From Triangularia verruculosa (Eukaryota; Ascomycota; Sordariomycetes; Sordariales; Podosporaceae): a stretch of DNA of 64,000 nt. Made by a program: the position numbers and the translations under genes. Location: the NCBI GenBank assembly GCA_033296885.1, contig MU864019.1, forward strand, positions 17,592 to 81,591, written 5' to 3'. Positions within the stretch are counted from its first letter, which is position 1; each line of letters begins with the position of its first letter. Of this stretch, positions 56,741 through 64,000 are shown one piece after another. Below the pieces are notes generated by a model that was not told the DNA's origin, searched no databases, and saw only the letters and a list, made by a program, of their open reading frames with translations.

Positions 56741-57131
56741 TATAACGAACCCCTATATAAAACCTCTAAAAGAGATACTTAGTTAAAGGTAACTTCTGAC
56801 AATTAGTTCGGTACAGCTAAACAATGCACAACAAAATATCTCAATGTAAACACAAGATACCGTAAATACAAGCTGTAATTGCATACTGCGGAACTATCTA
56901 CAAACTATCTAGTTCCTCCGTATATATAGATCTGTAGATTACCCGGATCACGTTTCCCAAAGGTAATCTGGATCACCTTTCCTTCCCATAGCTCACTATA
57001 CTCACCGTAAGCTTATCGCTCTGCTCACCGGGATCACCGTAATCCTTTCGCTCCACTCCTAATTGGTCCGTAATGATTGGCTGGGAGCGCCCCGCGCTCC
57101 GTGCGTTGGTCCTTCATCAACGATTGTGACA
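56741..57131 (-). repeat. Right LTR (5' LTR of the gypsy-type element)
   Basis: 391 bp, with mutated left end TATAACGAACC and intact right end TTGTGACA. It is followed by the second GAAAT. Confidence 0.92.
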
Positions 57132-57136
57132 GAAAT
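57132..57136. repeat. Target-site duplication, right copy (GAAAT)
   Basis: It matches 49546-49550. Confidence 0.85.
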
Positions 57137-57180
57137 CTAATTTAATATTTTTTATAATAAAAGTTTTAATTAAAATTATA

Positions 57181-57865
57181 TGTTGAAATAGGTGTCTCGC
57201 AGGCCTGTATAATGTAGACCTGCGCTGGGGACCGAAGATATGGTGTCTCGCAGGTCTGTATAATGTAGACCTGCGCTGGGAACCGAAGATATGGTGTCTC
57301 GCAGGTCTGTATAATGTAGACCTGCGCTGGGAACCGAAGATATGGTGTCTCGCAGGTCTGTATAATGTAAACCTGCGCTGGGAACCGAAGATTGGCGTAG
57401 TGTACTTAAAATGAAGGAGGCTATATCTGCAGCCTACGATAGTGGCTAAGCACTGAAGGAAGATCAATTACAGGGGCGGCGCCCTACAATATATAAGGTG
57501 ATTATAGTAATATAGGCTTGTGAGGTACTGAAAGATGTGGTGAACCAGTATATTAAATTGACTTAATAGGTAAGAAAATATTACAGTGAATAGTCCTGAG
57601 GGCAAACCTCTTATAGATCTTCGGCTCTGTATTCCTCCCCTAATCTCTTCTCCGTTGCCGTATGCTAAGTATCTGGAAGTCCGGACGTTAGTTATATAGA
57701 TCTCTAGGTTAAATCGGAGGTCCGTTCGGAGGTCTAAAAGCTTATATAATCGCTACGGTAGAGCGTTGGTAAGTATATGATTCTAAGTCATTGATTATTG
57801 TAGACCTTGTAGGTTATAGGCTTAGATACACTGTAAAGTTTATAAATAAATGCTGTACTTTAACA
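57181..57865 (-). repeat. Left copia LTR (685 bp, expanded)
   Basis: It matches 63045-63570 but is 159 bp longer, mainly through three extra copies of a 51-bp unit. Confidence 0.9.
57191..57394 (+). repeat. 51-bp hairpin repeat, four tandem copies in the LTR
   Basis: Copies start at 57191, 57242, 57293 and 57344. Each contains the inverted repeat CGCAGGTCT / AGACCTGCG (9-bp arms, 9-base loop; slightly altered in the first and last copies). The right LTR has one copy. The 51-bp period keeps an open minus frame with a 17-residue repeat; this is a by-product of the tandem array, not a gene. Confidence 0.92.
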
Positions 57866-60800
57866 TCCCCTCTATAGCCGTAGTGCGTGGTACTAATTAA
57901 AAGGGCTTAGAAAGGTTTAATAGCGAGATGAAGGTATTGAATAGCGCTATAGGTAAGGCTTTAATAAGACCGTTAATAGGTATATCCTCTGTAGGGAGGT
58001 AGGTTATAGTAATAACCCTAGTAAATATAGCCTCCTTAACTTCTTAAAAATAAATAAGTATGTATTTAGTTCGGCGATTGTACTTATCGTTGTGGGTAGT
58101 AGTAATAGAGCCTTCGTTGTTATATAATAAAGGGGTAGGGCCTATAATAGGCCTGGAAATCTCTTAAAAAAGACCCCTAAGTTATATAGTTTCTTTAAGA
58201 CCTTGGATAAGCTTAGTATATTCGGCTTCTAAGGTACTGAAAGATATAGTAGATATTTTCTTAGACTTCTAGTTAATAGGCCCCTCTGCTAAAGTAAATA
58301 CCTACCCGTAAGTCGATTTAATACTCTCCTTATACCTAGTTTAATTATTATCCGTGAACCTAATAGGCTTTAAATTATTATTAGAACCGTAATTAATAGC
58401 TCTATCGACGCTAGAATATAGGTAAGAAAGTAGTGATTTTATAGCTCTTAGGTAGGTATTAATGGGTTATTTTAGGTGTTGTAAGAGCTACTGAATGCTG
58501 AAGGTTACCTTAGGTTTAGTTTAAATTATAGCGTATATCGACGTACCGACTAGCTACTGGAATAAGTGTTAATTAGCGGGGCTTAAGGGGTTTCTAGGTT
58601 TATTACCTTTGCTTATGATCCTAGGGTTTAGTGGAAGAGGAGTAGCCTTAGTGCTAATGCCGAAGTATTTAACTGCCTTTATAATATAGGCTTTTTAATG
58701 GATCTAGAGGTACCGTTAAGGCCTATTGCGTTTAATTTAAATGCTAAGGAAAAAGCGGGTAGGGCCTAAGTCTTCGATATTGTAGTACTCTCTTATAGCT
58801 TTCTTTAGGGCTTAAAGGTGTAAGGGTTTAGGGTTAGTAAATAAATAGTTATTAATGTAGTTAATAATAAAAATTTTATATTTCAGGTGGAAATAGGTAG
58901 CTGTATTTAAAATTAAAGGCTTAAAGTCTAACGCCTAAGTTATTATAAAGATCTTTTATTATTAAAGGTAAGAGGTTTACTTTAAGCTGTAGAGGGATTT
59001 TTTTAGAAGGATAATTTAGTCTTTAATAGGGTCTTATCTAATTACTTTTAATAGTATTATAGCGCTAGTATTACTATAAGAAAATTCGGCTAAGTTTTAT
59101 AGAATTTCGATATAAATATTAAAATTAGTTTTTAAGTTTAAAAAGGTTTTTATAAAGTCTATTTATTTTAAATCCTAATTAAATATAGTTACTAGGGCCA
59201 GTATAATTCTCTAAGTAGGAGGGTTTATAGTAGAAGTATAGGTTTATTCGAAGTCGATTTTAAAGGCTTATTAGAAACCTCGGGCAATTAATCGAGCCTT
59301 AAACTTTATTATAATACCCTATAGATTTTTCTTATCTTTAAAGATTTAACAGTTTATAATAGGCTTCTTTTTAGCTTAATAGTGAGGAACGAAATAGAAA
59401 GTCTTAGTAGTAAGTAGTTAGCGTAGTTTAGTAAAGATTACTTATAATTATTATTCCTTTTTAAGGTGTTTTAAAGTTTATTTAAAAATATTAGGCTTTG
59501 AAGCCCCTATAGAATAATACTCCTTATAGTAAGATATTAAATAAGAAATGAGCTTATTGTAATTTATTTCGTCTATAGGTTTAAATTCTTTCCGTTATTT
59601 TTACGAAGTTTAAGGTAAGGGGATTTTAATAATAGTAGAGGGTACTATAAGTATTGGATTTATTGGCTTAGGTAGTAAGTCGGTGGGTATAGGCGTTAGC
59701 TCGGGTATTAGGAGATTTAATGGAATAAGGGGTCTTTAAATAGGGGTTTTAGGGGGTTAAATTGCTGTATCTTCCTTTAGTTTATCGAAACGATTAATGA
59801 TTTTTAGGGGCCTTATAGGGTTTATAGGGCTTATAATTTAGGCTAATGGGTCCTTATAAAACTTAATAAAGCTGGTTTTAATAACCTTATTTAGACCTAA
59901 GTAGATTAGGTAGGTCTGGTAGTCTAGGACTGCTATAAGTCTTCCTTTAGTCCTTTAGGGGGTAAGTTTAAAATTTATAATTCGGTTTTTAATAGGGATA
60001 TATATTGTAATTTTAATGTTAATAGCCTTATAATTAGAAAGGTTTAGTTAATGTAGTACTTAAGAGGATAGTAGTTTATTATAGAAGGTTTAGTATAGTA
60101 TGAGATCCTTGGAGGTTTAGGCCGTATAATTGATAATTTCTACTGTAGGAATAGCTATATGTCTTTATAAGGTAATAGAAAGGTTTAAAGTTAAAATAGT
60201 AGCCCTAAGACGGTCTAAAATAACTCTAATAGAGCGCTTAGCTAGGTTATTTTAGTTAGGAGTTTAGGGGTTGGATATATTAAAGCCGATGCTTTTTTTA
60301 ATAAAGTAAGTATTTAAAGGAAGGACTTTTTTTCCTTTATTATAATAGAAATAATTAGGGTATTAGTAGAAGGTATTATTTAGGCCTTTAAATAATGAGT
60401 AAAGCGTTATAACAGCGTTGTCTTTAGTAGTTAAGAGCTTAAGAAAACGAAAACGGGTTTTTCGATTTATTATAATTAGGTTATAAAGCTTTTTTAATAG
60501 TGAAATAGGTTTAATAGTAATAATATTCTCTTTTAAACAGCTTAGAGCGAATGGGGGGTCTTGGATAGGGCTTTTAAAGGACCTTTGAAGGATCTTTATA
60601 GTATTATAGCTTTTGTAAATTAAATCCCTAGGCTTAAGCTTTTATAGATTAGGTATACCTTTAGTAATAAGAGAGGTCTTCTTTAGAAGGTTAAGGTTTA
60701 TATACTTAAGCTGTATATATTAAAGGATAGTTAATTAAATTAATATTGGTAAAGGTTTAGTAGGAATATTTAAGGATTTAACCCCCTTTAGAAAATTAAG

Positions 60801-62672
60801 GGTTTTAGAAAGTCCGTCTATAACCTTAGGGGCTTTAGGGGTAATAGGATAATTATTAAAGTATTATTAGTAAGACCCTTTAGGCTGAGTCTGACCTTTA
60901 AGGCTTAGAAAGAACCCTGATTTTTTGAAATTTAGAAGAGTAATCCGCTTTCGGTTATAATTAATAAGCTTTTAATTATATAAAGCTCCTCTAATATTGT
61001 AAAAGCGGTCTTTATTAATAATATTAAGTAGAAAAGTAAGAATAAAGAAGGTTTTAATAAGGCTGATAGATGAAAAATAGGCCCTATTATTATAAATTCT
61101 AGTAAAGAATTGGATCTTTACGGTGCCTTTATTAATAATTTTAATAGGGCTATCCCTAGTAGTTAAAGGCTTAACCTTTACTTTAATAAGGTTAGTGAAA
61201 AGGCTTTTATTATTGTAGATATAAACCGTAGACCTAGTATTAAAGAGCTAAGTTTCTTTTAGGCCTTGGTTAGTATAATTAGCTGGATTAATGGGTATAG
61301 AAAAGGAAACTTTAACGGGTAAAGGTATTATAGGCTTAATAAAGCTATAATAATAGTAGAGATTAATTAATTTTAAAGGTTTAGTATTATAGAAGCTTAT
61401 ACCGAGGTTAAAGCCTACTAGAAAGGAAATTTCATTGGAATTTTAAGGGTCTTTAATATCCTCCTTCTTTCTATTTTTCTTTTTCTTTTTCTTTTTAATG
61501 GGCCTAGGTTCTATAGGATTTACTATAAAAGCTTTTAAACTTTATAAGGCCTTGGAATCTTTAATAGAGGTAGTATAGGAAGAAAGTATTAAAAGAGCTT
61601 AGGTAATTATAGTATTAGAGATACGGATCTTAATTAAAAGCTCCGCCTATAAGAACTCTAGCGTAAGGTAGCGAAAATGGCCGAAATTATACTCGTTTTG
61701 GCGAATTAAAGCTTTAAAGCGTTTATACTACAGTAGGAAACTACTTTTCAGTAAGCTTAAGTAATAATTTACTTAGTTAATAAACTGAATTATAATACCT
61801 AGGCTATAGAGCTTTATAATAAGAGTATTAAATTTAACGTTATATTTTACTACCCTTAGTAAACTATTAAATTTAATAGTATAGTAAGCTTTATAAAGCT
61901 TATCTCGAAGAATAGTCTAGGTAGGAGCATACTAAGTTTATAAGCATTAGAAGATAATTACTAGGCAGTTTTCGGCTTCGATAGTAAGTAGTAGTCCTAC
62001 CTATAGGGTATTCCGAATAGTAAGTAGAAGGAAGGCTTTTAGATTATTACTAAGTAAATCGGTAATTAATTTAGGTTTATATATAAACTTAAGGAGGCTT
62101 AAAACCCTTATCTAAATAGTAAGAGCTTAATATTAAGAGCGCTAATTCTTAGGGCCTAAGAGCTTCTATTCTTTAGTAAGGTAAAGAACCTATTTATTAA
62201 GATCCTTTATTAAAAGTATAGTTATTTCTCGGGTAATTTAGTTTAAAGAAAGTATCGAAATGGGGGTAGTTATAGGGATCGATAAACCTATAGGTATTAA
62301 AGATAAGGGCAGTGTAGGTAGGTTAATAAAGGGCTTAACGGTAGAGGACCTAGATAAACCTATAATAGGGCGTTTTAGTAGAGGGCGAGCGTTAAGATTG
62401 TCGATACGGATATTAACTCGGCCGACTTTAGCGCTTAAAGCCTTTATTTAATTAATAAGGCCTGCCGTTAAAACTCTAATCCTGCTCTTAAGGATAATAA
62501 TAAGGTTATTCTGTAGCAGTTAAAAGTATTGAGTAAAGCTAAGGCCTTTAAGAAGGCCTAAGTTCGAAGGGAGATTAAAGGTCCCTAGAGCTTTAGGGCT
62601 TATAGGAGGGTCTTATATATCTTCGTCCTCTATAGTAGAGAGGTCGAAGGCCTAAAGGGAAATAATAGTATT

Positions 62673-63010
62673 GTTGGAAGTACTAAAACGCTGTTTTTTA
62701 GGTCTTTAGTTCTAAGGGAAAGCCCGGAAAGAGTAATACCACTTATAGTGTTAAAACGCTGGCCTTCGGATCTTTAGTTCTCTAAGGAAAGCCTGGAGGG
62801 GAAATAGAAGTACTTTGTTGGAAGTGTTAATACGCTGTTTCTCTAAGTCTTTTGGTGCTTTGAGGAAAGCCTGAAGGGGAAATAGGAGTACTTTGTTGGA
62901 AGTGTTAATACGCTGTTTCTCTAAGTCTTTTGGTGCTTTGAGGAAAGCCTGGAGGGGAAATAGGAGTACTTTGTTGGAAGTGCTAATACGCTGTTTCTCC
63001 AGGTCTTTTG
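62673..63010 (+). repeat. Tandem array, ~78-bp unit, about four copies
   Basis: GTTGGAAGTG starts at 62817, 62895 and 62973 (78-bp spacing); more diverged units precede them from 62673. Units carry AATACGCTGTTTCTC and AGGAAAGCCTG. The array lies just inside the right (5') LTR, in the leader of the copia-type element. Confidence 0.88.
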
Positions 63011-63044
63011 GTGGCCTAGGCAGTGTAAGCCCGGGCTTATAACC

Positions 63045-63570
63045 TGTTAAAATAGGTGTCTCGCAGGCCTGTATGATGTAAGCCTGCGCTGGGATTAGCG
63101 CAGTGTACTTAGAGTAAAAGAGGCTTTGTCTGCAGCCTACGACAGTGACTGGGCACTGAAGGAAGATAGATTACAGGGGCGGCGCCCTGCAATATATAAG
63201 GTAATCATAGTAATATAAGCTTATGAGGTATTAAAAGATGTGGTGAACCAGTGTATTGAATTGACTTAACAGGCAAGAAAATATCACAGTGAACAGTCCT
63301 GAGGGCAAGCCTCTTATAGATCTTCGGCTCCGTATTCCTCCCCCAATCTCTTCTCCGTTGCTGTGCGCTAAGTGTCTGGAACTCCGGACGCTAGCTACCC
63401 GGACTTCCAGGTTGAATCGGAGGTCTGTTCAGAGGTCAAAAAGCTTATTGTGATTGCTACGGTAGAGCGTTGGTGAGCACTGTGATTCCAAGCCATTGGT
63501 TGTTGTAAGCCTTATAGGTTACAGGCTTAAATATACTGTAAAGTCCACAAATAAGTGCTGTACTTTAACA
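63045..63570 (-). repeat. Right copia LTR (526 bp)
   Basis: It starts TGTTAAAATAGG and ends TACTTTAACA. Less mutated than the left copy, with one copy of the 51-bp unit. Confidence 0.9.
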
Positions 63571-64000
63571 ATATTTCTATCGATACGGAATTTACGTATA
63601 AAATAATTAAGTAAGAAGCTAAACTATAGGAGGGTAGGACCTTTTATAATTAAAGAGAAAATATCAGAAATAGTATTTAAACTTAAATTACTAAATACTA
63701 TACAATTATAATTAAATACCTTCTATATTTTACTTTTAAAACCGGTACTATAAACCGTTAACCTAAATATATAAATAAAAGCCAAAAATAAAAAATAAAA
63801 AGTATAATATAAAAGAAGTACTAAACTTTTATAATTAATAATAAATAATTAAAGTATTTAATTAATTAATTAAATTACTTAAATATAAATAACTTATAAA
63901 AGCTAATAATTGTTAAAATAGGTCCCTGTGAGGCCTAATTTACAGTAGACTGGCAGCAGTAATACTACGTGGTTATAGGTGTGAAGGAACGGAGGATTCG
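63571..64000. mobile_element. AT-rich remnant with another LTR-like start at 63911
   Basis: Strongly AT-rich, no coding. TGTTAAAATAGG at 63911-63922 is identical to the start of the right copia LTR and is followed by a similar but not identical GTCCCTGTGAGGCC. The remaining 90 bases to the window edge do not match the copia LTR closely, so it may be an LTR of a related family. Confidence 0.5.

Larger units (their letters stand above)
49551..57131 (-). mobile_element. Complete but RIP-inactivated Ty3/gypsy-type LTR retrotransposon
   Basis: A 7,581-bp element with 391-bp LTRs and a GAAAT duplication. Coding is on the minus strand. A gag zinc knuckle is readable at ~55785-55817 as KYFNYRKIGYF, apparently from a CCHC box with Cys turned to Tyr. 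The reverse-transcriptase YxDD box at 53224-53235 reads YFDN (D to N) in the context KIVVYYFDNVFIY. An integrase C-terminal segment at 51221-51427 reads NTKRFKEPRLKKEDKVFLL. Order from right to left is gag, RT, integrase, the gypsy order. Every frame is full of stops, and all substitutions seen are C-to-T or G-to-A in effect, the RIP pattern. It cannot code for functional proteins. Confidence 0.93.
57181..63570 (-). mobile_element. RIP-inactivated Ty1/copia-type LTR retrotransposon
   Basis: A 6,390-bp element, LTRs 57181-57865 and 63045-63570, ends TGTTRAAATAGG...TACTTTAACA (inverted TGTTAAA/TTTAACA termini). Minus-strand coding is recognisable by copia RT/RNase H landmarks: the YVDD box at 58848-58859 now reads YINN (within FIINYINNYLFTN), and the RNase H region near 58310-58365 reads FTDNN in a DADW-like position followed by KESIKST. 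RT lies near the left (3') end, the copia order, with integrase expected to its right. Frames are filled with stops by transitions. No target duplication was found (left flank TTATA, right flank ATATT), so the element may be nested, rearranged or have mutated flanks. Confidence 0.88.

Noticed and set aside
57191..57394. The 51-bp direct repeats as a CRISPR-like array
   Set aside because: Units are contiguous without unique spacers and lie inside an LTR of a eukaryotic retrotransposon.
57117..57467. A 116-residue minus-strand frame with 17-residue repeats (FGSQRRSTLYRPARHHI type)
   Set aside because: It is generated entirely by the 51-bp tandem array in the copia LTR; 51 is divisible by three, so any frame without stops stays open. 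No start context or other coding feature.
49551..63570. Short frames in the AT-rich block (for example 53837-54058, 54095-54346, 62260-62451) as genes
   Set aside because: They lie inside RIP-mutated retrotransposons and have no intact domain.

Overview
The window is nuclear DNA of a filamentous ascomycete, most likely a Sordariomycete close to the Sordariales. This rests on short GT-AG introns (about 46-200 nt), GC-rich genes, secreted lignocellulose-degrading enzymes, fungal families (IKS1-type kinase, syntaxin Sso1, APC11, NUP nucleoside permease, Zn2Cys6 regulator) and a terminal AT-rich block of LTR retrotransposons carrying the C-to-T/G-to-A damage typical of repeat-induced point mutation (RIP). 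All identifications come from reading motifs; no database search was run.

Layout. 1-18,750 holds a broken tannase/feruloyl-esterase gene running off the left edge, a Cys-rich conserved protein, a MEMO1-family protein, syntaxin Sso1, an uncharacterised protein, APC11 divergent from a mitochondrial rhodanese, a secreted GMC oxidoreductase, two proteins of unknown function and an intron-containing tRNA (anticodon TAT). 19,877-23,858 is a compact group of three secreted proteins: CE1 feruloyl esterase, DUF1996 protein and AA9 lytic polysaccharide monooxygenase. 24,600-29,850 has three conserved or orphan proteins (one F-box) and tRNA-Ser(GCT). 29,850-33,300 is a gene-poor stretch. 33,300-46,940 holds a candidate 44-residue membrane protein, the IKS1-type kinase, a secreted NUP-family nucleoside permease, a small secreted Cys-rich protein, a small mitochondrial membrane protein and a large Zn2Cys6 regulator. 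A decayed small secreted-protein gene lies at 47,249-47,734.

From about 48,890 to the right edge the composition changes abruptly to AT-rich, stop-filled sequence. It contains a complete Ty3/gypsy-type element (49,551-57,131; identical-length 391-bp LTRs; 5-bp target duplication GAAAT) and, 49 bp further on, a Ty1/copia-type element (57,181-63,570). Both are coded on the minus strand and both are mutated beyond function. The left copia LTR carries a four-fold 51-bp hairpin repeat, and a four-fold tandem array of about 78 bp lies just inside the right LTR.

Functional themes are plant-wall attack (two feruloyl-esterase-type genes, AA9, GMC oxidoreductase as a possible redox partner, DUF1996) and housekeeping cell biology. 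No CRISPR, operon or prokaryotic feature is present. The least explained items are the copia LTR hairpin repeats, the decayed secreted-protein gene beside the RIP block, the long extracytoplasmic tail on syntaxin and the spliced 44-residue membrane protein.
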